Assembly: GCA_902614225.1 (NCBI GenBank)
Contig: CACMKJ010000004.1
Coordinates: forward strand, 1-46,310
Source: Rhodospirillaceae bacterium
Lineage (GTDB): Bacteria > Pseudomonadota > Alphaproteobacteria > TMED109
DNA: 46,310 nt
Direction: 5' to 3'
Part shown: positions 25,492-35,549 of the stretch, one piece after another
How the letters are laid out: every line of letters starts with the position of its first letter
Numbering within the stretch: the first letter of the stretch is position 1
Notes under the pieces: generated by a model
Database searches by the model: none
Told to the model about the DNA's origin: nothing
The model's input: the letters and a program-made list of their open reading frames with translations, nothing else
Translations under genes and position numbers: made by a program

Positions 25492-26482
25492 AGTTTTAGT
25501 TGTAGGTGGAGGTTCAATAGGAAAAAGACATATTAGAAATCTATTACATATAAATTTTAATAGCGATGATATCCACTGTGTAGAACCTAGAGAAGATAGA
25601 GTAGAAGAGTTAAATAAATTAGGGATTAAAGATACCTATGAGAGTTTAAATGAAGCATTGAAAAAAAATAATTATACATTTAGTATATTATGTTCTCCAA
25701 CAATTTTTCACATTGATCAGGCAATTAGCCTAGCAAGAGAAAAGATCAATATATTCATAGAGAAGCCCCTGTCAGCAGACCTTAATAAAATTGATGAACT
25801 TCTTGCACAAGTAGAGAAAAATAAAATTAGAGTAGGAATAGCTTATGTATTTAGATTTTCCCCTTTAGTTGGTAAAGTTAAAGAAATTTTGAACACAAAT
25901 CTATTGGGAAAACTCTTATACTTTAGAGGTGAATTTTCTGAGTATCTACCAGACTTTCATCCTTATGAAGATTATAGAACTTTTTACATGGCAAAGAAAG
26001 AGCTCGGCGGAGGTTCTATATTAGATCAAAGCCATATTATTGATTTAGCATACTACCTATTAGGGGATTTTAAATCAGTTTTTGCTTTTAACTCTAAGGT
26101 ATCTAATTTAGAGATTAATACTGATGATATTGCAGAAATGTTAATAGAAACAAAAAATGGCGTAGTAGGTACAATACATACTGATATAATTGGAAGAAAC
26201 CATAAAAAAGAATTAGAAATAAAAGGTGAATTAGGTAATATAACAATCAATTTTTATGAAAATTCAGTAAACTTCTACTCAGCATCTGATAAGAATACAA
26301 TCATTTATAATAAATTCGAAAAAGATTTTAATCAAAACTATATTCTTGAATTAAAAAACTTTATCATGTACTGTCAAGGTAAAGAAGAGATTAAAACTTC
26401 TTTAAGCGACTCTATTAAAATTATGAAATTGATTTTTGCGGCACAAAAGTCATATAAAACAGGTCAAAGAGAGGGTTTATAG
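25481..26482 (+). CDS. Gfo/Idh/MocA family oxidoreductase
   Basis: 333 aa; VVGGGSIGKRHIRNL, FIEKPLSADLNKID, GGGSILDQSHIIDLAYYLLGD. Confidence 0.93.
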   Translation: MENKVLVVGGGSIGKRHIRNLLHINFNSDDIHCVEPREDRVEELNKLGIKDTYESLNEALKKNNYTFSILCSPTIFHIDQAISLAREKINIFIEKPLSADLNKIDELLAQVEKNKIRVGIAYVFRFSPLVGKVKEILNTNLLGKLLYFRGEFSEYLPDFHPYEDYRTFYMAKKELGGGSILDQSHIIDLAYYLLGDFKSVFAFNSKVSNLEINTDDIAEMLIETKNGVVGTIHTDIIGRNHKKELEIKGELGNITINFYENSVNFYSASDKNTIIYNKFEKDFNQNYILELKNFIMYCQGKEEIKTSLSDSIKIMKLIFAAQKSYKTGQREGL

Positions 26483-26486
26483 TTTT

Positions 26487-27359
26487 ATGACAGTTTATTT
26501 ATCTACGAGTTGCTACGGTAGAACAAGTGTTTCAGAAGCAATAGCAGCATGCCAAAAAGTTGCTGGTAATTTTATTGAGATATCAGCACCACATGATTAT
26601 CAAAGTGTAGAAGAACTTAAAGTTGTTTTAAGTAAATATAAAAATAAAGGCATTAATTTTTCTTTACATAATTATTTTCCTGCACCAAAAAAATCTTTTG
26701 TATTAAATATGGCTGCTTCAGACAGCTATACATATAATATGACTAAAGAGTTAGTTAAGAATGCCTTTTTGTTAGCTGATTATGCGGGATCTCCTATTTA
26801 TGGAATTCATGCTGGATATTTGGCTAAAGCTAAAGCAGGAAGTGACGGCCATTTTATTTTTTCTGACGAAGCAGAAAGCTATAAAGTTGCACTGGAGAAT
26901 ACCATAAAATTTGTTGACCATATTTTAGAATATAAGCCTAATAACGTGGTATTTGCGATTGAAAATTTGTTTCCCTCGCCAAAAAAAAGGCATTCTTTAA
27001 ATTGTACGTATGAAGAAATTAAAGAATTAATGAATTCATTGCCTGAAGAAGTAGGTATATTGCTTGATTTAGGCCATCTTAATATTTCGAGTAATATTCT
27101 AGGATTTAATAGAAATAATGCTATTGATAAACTTTTAGCAAATTTTTTTAATAGAATTAAAGAAATTCATATATCTGAAAATAATGGAATAAAGGATGAA
27201 CACCTCGCAGTAAATGAAAACAGCTGGCAATTGGAAGTACTTAAGTCTATTGCAAGTCAAGATAAACAGAAACAGATTATCTATTGTATTGAAGCAAGAA
27301 GAGCCTCAGAGAAAGAAATTTTAAATAGTGTAAATTTAGTAAACTTAATATTAAATTAA
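26487..27359 (+). CDS. Sugar phosphate isomerase/epimerase (xylose isomerase-like TIM barrel)
   Basis: FSLHNYFPAPKKSF, YGIHAGYL, VVFAIENLFP, GILLDLGHLNIS, EIHISENNGIKDEH. Start moved to ATG 26487 because ORF start 26436 lies inside the upstream gene. Confidence 0.85.
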   Translation: MTVYLSTSCYGRTSVSEAIAACQKVAGNFIEISAPHDYQSVEELKVVLSKYKNKGINFSLHNYFPAPKKSFVLNMAASDSYTYNMTKELVKNAFLLADYAGSPIYGIHAGYLAKAKAGSDGHFIFSDEAESYKVALENTIKFVDHILEYKPNNVVFAIENLFPSPKKRHSLNCTYEEIKELMNSLPEEVGILLDLGHLNISSNILGFNRNNAIDKLLANFFNRIKEIHISENNGIKDEHLAVNENSWQLEVLKSIASQDKQKQIIYCIEARRASEKEILNSVNLVNLILN

Positions 27360-27360
27360 A

Positions 27361-28467
27361 ATGAAATTTATACCAATAGCAAACCCTAAAATGTCAGAAG
27401 ATGAAGCAGAAGCTGCCTATAATGTAATAAAATCAGGATGGATTAGTATGGGAAAAAAAGTAGAAGAATTTGAAAATAATATAGCAGAATATTTAAATGT
27501 TAACCATGCAATAGTAATGAATAATGGAACTTCTACTCTAAATGCATCTTTGCTAGCATTAGACATTAAACCAGAAGATGAAATCATTGTTCCAAGTCTA
27601 ACATATATATCATCTGCAAATGTAGTCGAATATTTGGGAGCAAAATTAATACTATGTGATAACTCTTTTAATACTTTCAATGTAGAAGTTGAACATATAA
27701 AGTCAAAAATTACAAAAAAAACTAAAGCTTTTATGACCGTAGATTTAAAAGGTTTGCCTATTGACTATGATAGATTTGTAGAATTAAGTAATGCAACAGG
27801 AATTCCTTTTATAGCAGATAGTGCGGAATCTTTTGGTTCTATTTACAGAGGAAAAAAAGTTGGAGGCCAAGCATTGATTCATTCTTTTAGTTTTTTTGCA
27901 AATAAAAATATGACTACGGGCGAAGGAGGAGTATGTGTCACCAACAGTGAAGAATTAGCTAATAAGTTGAGAATAATTAGAAATCAAGGACAAGAAGGTA
28001 GATATAATCATACGCATTTAGGCAATAATTTTCGTATGACAGACATTTTAGCTGCTATAGGCATAGAGCAATTAAAAAAAATTGACAATATACTAGATGA
28101 AAAAGTTAAAATAGCAGAGTTTTATAGAAAAAATTTTGAACAAAGCAAATTTGTAAAAACTCCTTTTGTACCTGAATATGTAAATAGACCAAGTTGGTAT
28201 ATGTATGGAATTAAGGTAGATGAGCTACAAAGAGATGAGTTACTAAGACATCTAGAAAAAAAGAATATAGAATGTCGTTTATCTTTTCCTCCGGTACACA
28301 TACAACCTTATTTTAAAAATAAATATAATTATTTAAATGATGATTACCCCATAGCTTATAAGTCGTTTAGAAGTTTTTTAGATATTCCAATTTGGGCAGG
28401 AATAGGAGATGAAAAATTAATTTACATAATAAATGAAATCAATGGATTTTTAAGTAAAAAAATGTAA
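27361..28467 (+). CDS. DegT/DnrJ/EryC1/StrS family sugar aminotransferase
   Basis: 368 aa; NNGTSTLNASLLALDIKPEDEIIVPSLTY, IADSAESFGS, FSFFANKNMTTGEGGVC. Confidence 0.95.
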   Translation: MKFIPIANPKMSEDEAEAAYNVIKSGWISMGKKVEEFENNIAEYLNVNHAIVMNNGTSTLNASLLALDIKPEDEIIVPSLTYISSANVVEYLGAKLILCDNSFNTFNVEVEHIKSKITKKTKAFMTVDLKGLPIDYDRFVELSNATGIPFIADSAESFGSIYRGKKVGGQALIHSFSFFANKNMTTGEGGVCVTNSEELANKLRIIRNQGQEGRYNHTHLGNNFRMTDILAAIGIEQLKKIDNILDEKVKIAEFYRKNFEQSKFVKTPFVPEYVNRPSWYMYGIKVDELQRDELLRHLEKKNIECRLSFPPVHIQPYFKNKYNYLNDDYPIAYKSFRSFLDIPIWAGIGDEKLIYIINEINGFLSKKM

Positions 28468-28472
28468 GAAGT

Positions 28473-30161
28473 ATGAACAAAAGTTTTTCATATATTGAAC
28501 CTGACCCGTATTTAGTTCAAAAAGATGCTAGTATTTATGAGGCTATGCTTATAATAGAAAAAGGTGAAGAAAGAATTTGCTTTATTGTAGAAAAAAATAA
28601 AAAACTAATAAAAGTAATTTCAGATGGAGATATAAGAAGAGCTTTGCTAAATAAAATGAATTTAAATGAAAGAGTAATTAATATTCATAATAATTCGCCA
28701 AAATTAATACAAGAGGAACAAATATTTGAAGAAGCAGAAAAAGTTCTAAGTAAAAGAATTTTAGTTGCTCCAGTAATAAATAAGAATGGTATAATAGTAG
28801 GGGTATTAAGGCATAAAGACATTATTCCACAAATAGATATTAGATCTTATAAAGTCACTATAATAGGACTAGGGTATGTTGGACTTACGTTAGGTTTAGT
28901 TATGGCAGATCAAGGTTTTTCAATTTATGGATTGGATAAAGATCAAAAACTAATTGAGCAATTAAAAAATAAAATAGCACCTTTTCATGAGAGGGGTATA
29001 GAACACTTTATAAATAAACATATTAATAACAATTTAAAGATAGGTAATGATCAAAACGCCATAAACTCTGATATTTATATTATTACAGTTGGAACCCCAA
29101 TAAATAAATTAACAAAAAAACCAGAAGTTCAAAATATCTTAGAAGCAACAAGCATTATAGCAAAAAAGTTGAAAAAAAATGATTTAGTAGTTCTTAGATC
29201 AACTGTTCCAATTGGTTGTACTAGAAATGTAGTTATACCTAACTTGGAAGAGATATCTAGTTTAAAAGCAGGTAGAGATTTTAGTGTAGCATTTTGTCCT
29301 GAAAGAACAGCAGAGGGAAGAGCTTTAGAAGAATTAAAAAATCTTCCACAAATAGTAGGCGGGTTAGATAAAAAAAGTAGAGAACTGGGATTAAGATTAT
29401 TTGGCGAAAATACTCATACTGTTATTGATATAGGATCTTTAGAGGCGGCAGAAATGTGTAAATTAATGGATAACTCATATAGAGATACTCGTTTTGCTTT
29501 TGCAAATCAAATGGCTGAACTAAGTGAGAAATACGGTTTAAACATAAATTATCTAATACAAAAAGTTAATCTTTCATATGAGAGAAATACTATACCTTTT
29601 CCATCTCCTGGTGTAGGGGGAGCATGCCTTAGCAAAGACCCTTATATTTTAATAAATAACTTTGAAGCAAACAATCTTGATTGTCCTTTGACTAAAGCTT
29701 CTAGGAAAATTAATGAAGAAGCGCCAAATAATATATTTTATAAAACTACTAAATTTATGAAATCAGTAGGCAAGGACATAACAAAAGCAAAAATATTTGT
29801 TGTAGGTTTTGCATTTAAAGGAGAACCAGAAACATCTGATTTAAGAGATTCTACCACTATTTGGTTTATTAATAAGCTTAAGAAGCACAAAGTTAAAAAT
29901 TTATGGGGATATGATCCTATAGTTAAAAAAGAAGATATCTCTAACTTAGGGGTAAAGCCATGCTCTCTAGAACAGGGGTTTAAGAATGCAGATGCTGTTT
30001 TTTTTATGAATAATCATAAATCATATTTATCGCTCAATTTATCATTGCTTTTAGAGTTTATGAATGATCCTAGTTATTTTTTTGATGGCTGGAATATTTT
30101 TAATTCTAATGATGTAATTTCCTTTCCTGGAGTAACTTATTCAGGAATAGGTTTAAAATAA
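28473..30161 (+). CDS. CBS-domain pair fused to UDP-GlcNAc/ManNAc-type nucleotide sugar dehydrogenase
   Basis: 562 aa; N-terminal CBS-like ISDGDIRRALLNKM and VGVLRHKDIIPQ; then VTIIGLGYVGLTLGLVMADQGFSIYGLD, GVGGACLSKDPYIL catalytic Cys, VGFAFKGEPETSDLRDS. Confidence 0.93.
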   Translation: MNKSFSYIEPDPYLVQKDASIYEAMLIIEKGEERICFIVEKNKKLIKVISDGDIRRALLNKMNLNERVINIHNNSPKLIQEEQIFEEAEKVLSKRILVAPVINKNGIIVGVLRHKDIIPQIDIRSYKVTIIGLGYVGLTLGLVMADQGFSIYGLDKDQKLIEQLKNKIAPFHERGIEHFINKHINNNLKIGNDQNAINSDIYIITVGTPINKLTKKPEVQNILEATSIIAKKLKKNDLVVLRSTVPIGCTRNVVIPNLEEISSLKAGRDFSVAFCPERTAEGRALEELKNLPQIVGGLDKKSRELGLRLFGENTHTVIDIGSLEAAEMCKLMDNSYRDTRFAFANQMAELSEKYGLNINYLIQKVNLSYERNTIPFPSPGVGGACLSKDPYILINNFEANNLDCPLTKASRKINEEAPNNIFYKTTKFMKSVGKDITKAKIFVVGFAFKGEPETSDLRDSTTIWFINKLKKHKVKNLWGYDPIVKKEDISNLGVKPCSLEQGFKNADAVFFMNNHKSYLSLNLSLLLEFMNDPSYFFDGWNIFNSNDVISFPGVTYSGIGLK

Positions 30162-30170
30162 GGATATAAT

Positions 30171-31148
30171 ATGAGTAATAAAGTACTTATTACTGGGGGT
30201 ACAGGTTTTTTAGGAAGTGCACTTGCGATTAGGTTAGTAAAGTTAGGTTATAAAGTTTCGATTTTTGATAATAACCTTAGGGGCTCTTTAAATAAAATCA
30301 AAAATATTTTAGATCAAATTGAATTTGTAGAAGGAGATATACGAGATCCTGAGAAAGTTAAGAAAGTTACTCATGGCATTGATATCGTTTTCCATTTAGC
30401 ATTTATAAATGGAACTAAGTTTTTTTATGAAAAACCTGAATTAGTTTTAGACGTAGGTGTTAGAGGGGCTCTAAATATTTTAGATAGTTCTTTAGATTCT
30501 AAGGTAAAAACATTTATTATGGCATCTTCGTCAGAAATATATAATAAACCTACAAATGTGCCTACTAATGAGCATGAAAGAGCAATGATACCAGATATAA
30601 AAAACCCTAGATTCTCTTATGCTGGAGGTAAACTAATAAGTGAAATCTTAACTTTAAACTATCTAAGACGAACTAAAATAAGGGACCTTATATTTAGACC
30701 ACATAATATATTTGGACCAGATATGGGGAATGAACATGTTATTCCTGAGTTAATTAGAAAGATTTTTTTAGCAAGCAATCATCTAAAAAATAAAAAATGT
30801 TCTATTGAAATTCAAGGAACGGGAAAAGAGACTAGAGCTTTTTGTTATGTTGATGACGCAGTAGAACAACTAGTTTGTATGTTAAAAAATGGAATGAAAG
30901 GAGAGCTTTATAATATAGGTATGCAAAAAGAGATAAATATTAATAAACTCATAGAAGATATTTCTAATTTATTGGAAATTAATGTCGAAGTATTATCTTC
31001 AAATTTATTAAGGGGTAGCACTACAAGAAGGTGTCCTGATACTACTAAAATAAAATCTATTGGTTATAAAGAGTGTGATAACTATTATCTAGGGCTAGGT
31101 AAAACAATAAACTGGTATGTAAGTAATTTAAGAAAACAATACACATAA
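30171..31148 (+). CDS. NAD-dependent epimerase/dehydratase (extended SDR)
   Basis: 325 aa; ITGGTGFLGSALAIRLV, SSSEIY, YAGGKLISE (YxxxK), FRPHNIFGPDMG. Confidence 0.94.
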   Translation: MSNKVLITGGTGFLGSALAIRLVKLGYKVSIFDNNLRGSLNKIKNILDQIEFVEGDIRDPEKVKKVTHGIDIVFHLAFINGTKFFYEKPELVLDVGVRGALNILDSSLDSKVKTFIMASSSEIYNKPTNVPTNEHERAMIPDIKNPRFSYAGGKLISEILTLNYLRRTKIRDLIFRPHNIFGPDMGNEHVIPELIRKIFLASNHLKNKKCSIEIQGTGKETRAFCYVDDAVEQLVCMLKNGMKGELYNIGMQKEININKLIEDISNLLEINVEVLSSNLLRGSTTRRCPDTTKIKSIGYKECDNYYLGLGKTINWYVSNLRKQYT

Positions 31149-31153
31149 TATTA

Positions 31154-31852
31154 ATGTACAGAAATAAAAATATATTAGCTGTAGTTCCTGCTAGGGGCGG
31201 AAGTAAAGGTGTTCCGTTTAAGAATGTTCACATTTTAGCTGGTAAGCCCTTGATATATTGGACATTAGAACTGCTCCAAGAATTAGATGAACTTATTAAA
31301 ACATTTGTATCTACGGATAGTAAAAAAATTAAAGAAATAGTTGAAAAAATAGGTTTTAAACCTGAGGTTATGAGACCAGACAATATATCCGGAGATTATG
31401 CTAAAGATTTTGAAGTGATAGAGCATGCATTAAATGAAATGGAAAAAATAGATAATAAAAAGTATGATATTATATTAATGCTTCAGCCTACTTCACCCTT
31501 AAGAAAAAGAGAACAAATAATAGAAATATTAGATTTAATAATAGATAATAATTATGATAGTGTGTGGACAGTATCACCTACAGATTTAAAATTTCATCCA
31601 GTAAAACAACTAAAAATTGAAAAAGGGTTACTGAAGTATGTTATGAATGAAGGTTATAGATTACCAACTAGGCAATCTTTATATAATACTTATTATGTGA
31701 ATGGCTTAGCTTACGCTTTTTCTAGAGATTGTATTATTAAACAGAAATCAAGAATAGGAAAAAAAACAGCCCCATTTATTATTAAAGAAAAAGTTATAAA
31801 TATTGATACTTTAGAGGATTTTAAGAAAGCTGAAGAATATATTAAGAGTTAA
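31154..31852 (+). CDS. neuA: Acylneuraminate cytidylyltransferase (NeuA-like)
   Basis: 232 aa; AVVPARGGSKGVPFKNVHILAGKPLIYWTLE, VSTDSKKI, LQPTSPLRKREQI. Confidence 0.93.
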   Translation: MYRNKNILAVVPARGGSKGVPFKNVHILAGKPLIYWTLELLQELDELIKTFVSTDSKKIKEIVEKIGFKPEVMRPDNISGDYAKDFEVIEHALNEMEKIDNKKYDIILMLQPTSPLRKREQIIEILDLIIDNNYDSVWTVSPTDLKFHPVKQLKIEKGLLKYVMNEGYRLPTRQSLYNTYYVNGLAYAFSRDCIIKQKSRIGKKTAPFIIKEKVINIDTLEDFKKAEEYIKS

Positions 31853-32148
31853 ATGTCTTAATTGTAATCTTTTTATAAAATATAGAATAAGAATAAAAAT
31901 AAAGATTAACTCTTATTAAAGAATATAGTATAAAATTTTGATAGAAATTTTCTGTGAATGAAAAGTACAAAAATAAAAATATTTTATATGATATTTTATG
32001 AAGATAATAATTTATCGTTTAATAAACTTAGCATTTTAAAAAACTCAAAGGATAGTTATAATTTTACATTTTTAAAAAAAATGCTAACAATACTAATTAA
32101 TTGAGTCTTTATTGGTTGAAAACTTTATAACTCTAAATATTATAAATT

Positions 32149-33456
32149 ATGCTTAATTATATTAAAGATAAAACTATAGTTACATTTGTATCACATGCAT
32201 CATTATTAATAAACTTTAATGGTCAATATATATTGACTGATCCATGGTATAAAACGAAAGCTTTTGACTCTTGGACACCAAATCCACCAGCTGCATTTAG
32301 TCAAGAAATTTTGTTAGGGCTTATAAAAAATAAATCGGTAAAAATAGTAGTATCTCATGCTCATCCTGATCATATCGATCAAAATTTTTTTAAAAATTTA
32401 CCAAATGATACTCCGATATTTATTCCAAAGTACAAAGATGGACATTTTTTAGATTTATTAGAAACTTTAGATTTACAGAATGTTACAGAAATAGGTACTG
32501 ATAATAAAATATTGGATGATTTTAAATTATCTAGTTATCAGCACATCAGCAGTGATTATGACTCTGCTTTATTAATTGAAACACCTGATATATTTATTTT
32601 TCACGGAAACGATAGTTGGACTTTAAGCAATATTGAAAAAAATAATTTAAAAAAAAAAATAAATAACACTAAAAAAGCTACTCTGTTTATGGGGCAAGGA
32701 GGTTCAGCATCAGGCTTCCCATTAAATTACTATAAATTAAGTGAAAATCAAAAGGACGAATTACTTATTGATAAAAATGCAAAAATGATTAACTCCTTAT
32801 ATAATACATCCTTAGAATGTAAATTTGATTACGTTTTAGCCTATGCCTGCTTCTCCTCTATAGATATAGAAGGAAAAAACTATAATAATAGAGCACCAGT
32901 TGCTACCGCTGATTATTGTAATGAAATTTGTAAAACAGATAGGTTTTTAGACTTTTCTCCAGGAGACTGTTTTTTTGTAAACAATAAAGACCTTGTAGTG
33001 TTACCAACCTTTAGATCACTTTACATTGAAAAAGAAAAATTTTATCATAATAATAAAAATTTTAAGTGGCCAGAAATATGTGAGAATAAAACCAAAGAAA
33101 TAACTGAAAAAGGAAAAGACTTTTTATTCTCATTAGAGGAATACTTAGAAAAAAAAGTATCAGCAAATATAATAGATATTAATGATGTATCAATAAATTT
33201 TAAATTTATTATCACTGACAATAATAGTAAAATTATTTCAGAAATTAATCACAATATTCTAAACAATATATCCTTTAGAAAAAAAATATGTAAAATAAGA
33301 GCATCTGTTTTGTATAAAGTTTTAGAAGGGGAAATCGCATTTGAGAATTTATCAATAGGTTATTTAGCTGAATGGGATAGAGATCCCTTTGAAGTTTATA
33401 ATAAAATATTTATGACAGAAATTAAAACTTTTTGGAATATTTATGTTGAAAAATAG
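32149..33456 (+). CDS. MBL-fold protein resembling the CMP-Neu5Ac hydroxylase (CMAH) MBL region, no Rieske domain
   Basis: 435 aa; ILTDPWYKTKAFDSWTPNPP, VVSHAHPDHIDQNFF, MGQGGSASGFPLNYYKLSENQKDELL resemble the CMAH MBL part. Confidence 0.75.
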   Translation: MLNYIKDKTIVTFVSHASLLINFNGQYILTDPWYKTKAFDSWTPNPPAAFSQEILLGLIKNKSVKIVVSHAHPDHIDQNFFKNLPNDTPIFIPKYKDGHFLDLLETLDLQNVTEIGTDNKILDDFKLSSYQHISSDYDSALLIETPDIFIFHGNDSWTLSNIEKNNLKKKINNTKKATLFMGQGGSASGFPLNYYKLSENQKDELLIDKNAKMINSLYNTSLECKFDYVLAYACFSSIDIEGKNYNNRAPVATADYCNEICKTDRFLDFSPGDCFFVNNKDLVVLPTFRSLYIEKEKFYHNNKNFKWPEICENKTKEITEKGKDFLFSLEEYLEKKVSANIIDINDVSINFKFIITDNNSKIISEINHNILNNISFRKKICKIRASVLYKVLEGEIAFENLSIGYLAEWDRDPFEVYNKIFMTEIKTFWNIYVEK

Positions 33457-33559
33457 CTACACTATTTATGTAATATTTATTATAAAATTTAAAAAGTTTT
33501 AAACCAAAACTTATGAAACTTTTAAAAGAAAAAAATAATATATATTTAATTATGTAAAT

Positions 33560-33982
33560 GTGATGAATTTATTAAAGATAAATAAACTAATAGATAGAAG
33601 AAACCTTTTGATTAGTATTTTTTCAGTAGCATGTGGTTTTTATTACTTTTATAAAAGTTCTAGATTTTTAAATATTGATGACAATTTATATCAAATACAT
33701 TTCAGAAAGTTTATAAAAAAAATAGCATCTTCGAAAAAGTCTTATAATTATGAGTTATCACAATATGCAACTAAAAAAAATATAGAAAAGTTATTTTTAA
33801 CTTTTAAAAATTGCTTAGATATGCAGATTACATGTGGTAATTTAAATTATAAAAAAATTATGCATTTAATGGCTAAGCGTGATTTTAATAATAATAATAT
33901 AGTAAAACTTGATGGTTGGTTGCTTTCAGAAAGTGAAATTATTTTAATGTCATTAACAGATTATTATGATAATAGACTCTAA
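33560..33982 (+). CDS. Small protein paired with GMC oxidoreductase
   Basis: 140 aa; RRNLLISIFSVACG N-terminal hydrophobic stretch and LDGWLLSESEIILMSLTDYY C-terminus; overlaps the GMC start. Confidence 0.6.
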   Translation: MMNLLKINKLIDRRNLLISIFSVACGFYYFYKSSRFLNIDDNLYQIHFRKFIKKIASSKKSYNYELSQYATKKNIEKLFLTFKNCLDMQITCGNLNYKKIMHLMAKRDFNNNNIVKLDGWLLSESEIILMSLTDYYDNRL

Positions 33983-35549
33983 GGAAATAGATGAGACCAA
34001 TGATTTAGAGGCTGATATCTGTATAATAGGATCAGGACCAGCTGGTATTACTATAGCTAATGATCTTTTATCTAGTGGGCTAAGAATCATTCTTTTAGAA
34101 AGTGGCGGTTTAAACGGTAATACTTACACACAAGATTTATATTCAGGTTTTATGCAAGGACAAAAACTAGAATATACTCTAGATGATAGTAGGTTAAGGT
34201 TATTTGGAGGCACGAGTAATCACTGGGTTGGGTCTAATCAAAAACTAGATAATATTGATTTTATAAAAAGAGATTGGATTCCTTATAGTGGTTGGCCTAT
34301 TAATGCAAAAGATCTAGAAGAATTTTATTTGGAAGCTATTGATGTTAATGATGTACCTGATCTATTTAATGAAAGTAAAAATTATAATAAAAGTGATGAG
34401 GTTGTTAAATTTCTCAGTATTTTCAAAAAAAAATTTGACAAGGATATTGATATTGTAACAAACATAATTAATCCCGTTAGATTTGGAGACAAGTTCTACA
34501 AGAACTTAAATGAGAGTAAGCAAATTAAAGTCCTACTTCATTTTACAGCATTAAAGATGCAGTTAGATGACTATAATAACATAAAAAGTATATTTGGTAT
34601 TTCTTCAAGTAATAAAAAATTAAAAGTTAAGTCTAAAGTTTTTATATTAGCAATGGGGGGTATTGAAAATGCTAGATTTTTACTGCTTCACTTAGATGCT
34701 ATTCCGTATGAAACATTAAATAAAAAACCAATAATTGGTGCTTTTTTTCAAGAGCATTATACTTTTAATGCTGGAACAGTAATGTTAAATGAGAGCATTA
34801 CTAAGTCTATTGGATATTTAAATTCTCTAAAGATGAATAATTTATTGGAAACTGAAACATATTTTCTTCCATCTCAAAAAATTCAAAAGCAAGAGCGTAT
34901 GTTAAACTCGAGACTCACTTTATTTCCAAAAGATTGGAATTCTTTATTAAGTGCACATGAAATAAGCAGAAATGATTTAAGTAAAGGAGTTTTTCACTTT
35001 CTTAGAGATTTTTTAAGTAGTTTGGAAGGTCCTTATGAATGGACCTCTAAAATAAGAAATAGTAGCTTTTCAAACAAACCTCAGAGAGTAATAATCGGTA
35101 TGGAGCAAGCTCCTAATGAAAGAAGCAGAGTTTCACTTTCATCAAAAACTGACAGATTAAACCAAAGGAAGGCTATATTAGACTGGAGGATAAATAGTTT
35201 AGATGAAAGCTCTATAAGAAAACTAGTAAATTGGTTTGGAAGTTCGTTAGGAAAATATGATTTAGGAAGAATAAAAGTAAGTACCGACTCAGAAATTATA
35301 AGTAAAGATAATTTGAAGTCTCCCATAGGAGGAGGATACCATCATATGGGAACAACTAGAATGGGAGAAAATAAGAGAACCAGTGTTGTCGATGCTAATT
35401 GTAAATATCATCAACTAAATAATTTATTTTTAGCTGGAAGCTCTATATTTCCTACTAGTGGCTCAACTAATCCAACATTGACTATAGTTGCGACTGCTAA
35501 AAGATTAGCAAAATATATAAACGAAAAGTTTAAAAAAAATTTTTCTTAA
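33966..35549 (+). CDS. GMC family oxidoreductase
   Basis: 527 aa; DICIIGSGPAGITIANDLLSSGLRIILLESGG, GGYHHMGTTRMGENKRTSVVDANCKYHQLNNLFLAGSSIFPTSGSTNPTLTIVA. Confidence 0.95.
   Translation: MIIDSKEIDETNDLEADICIIGSGPAGITIANDLLSSGLRIILLESGGLNGNTYTQDLYSGFMQGQKLEYTLDDSRLRLFGGTSNHWVGSNQKLDNIDFIKRDWIPYSGWPINAKDLEEFYLEAIDVNDVPDLFNESKNYNKSDEVVKFLSIFKKKFDKDIDIVTNIINPVRFGDKFYKNLNESKQIKVLLHFTALKMQLDDYNNIKSIFGISSSNKKLKVKSKVFILAMGGIENARFLLLHLDAIPYETLNKKPIIGAFFQEHYTFNAGTVMLNESITKSIGYLNSLKMNNLLETETYFLPSQKIQKQERMLNSRLTLFPKDWNSLLSAHEISRNDLSKGVFHFLRDFLSSLEGPYEWTSKIRNSSFSNKPQRVIIGMEQAPNERSRVSLSSKTDRLNQRKAILDWRINSLDESSIRKLVNWFGSSLGKYDLGRIKVSTDSEIISKDNLKSPIGGGYHHMGTTRMGENKRTSVVDANCKYHQLNNLFLAGSSIFPTSGSTNPTLTIVATAKRLAKYINEKFKKNFS

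Noticed and set aside
26436-26486. Upstream start (MRHKSHIKQVKERVYSF) of the sugar isomerase ORF
   Set aside because: Lies within the 3' end of the Gfo/Idh gene; the ATG at 26487 fits family N-termini better.
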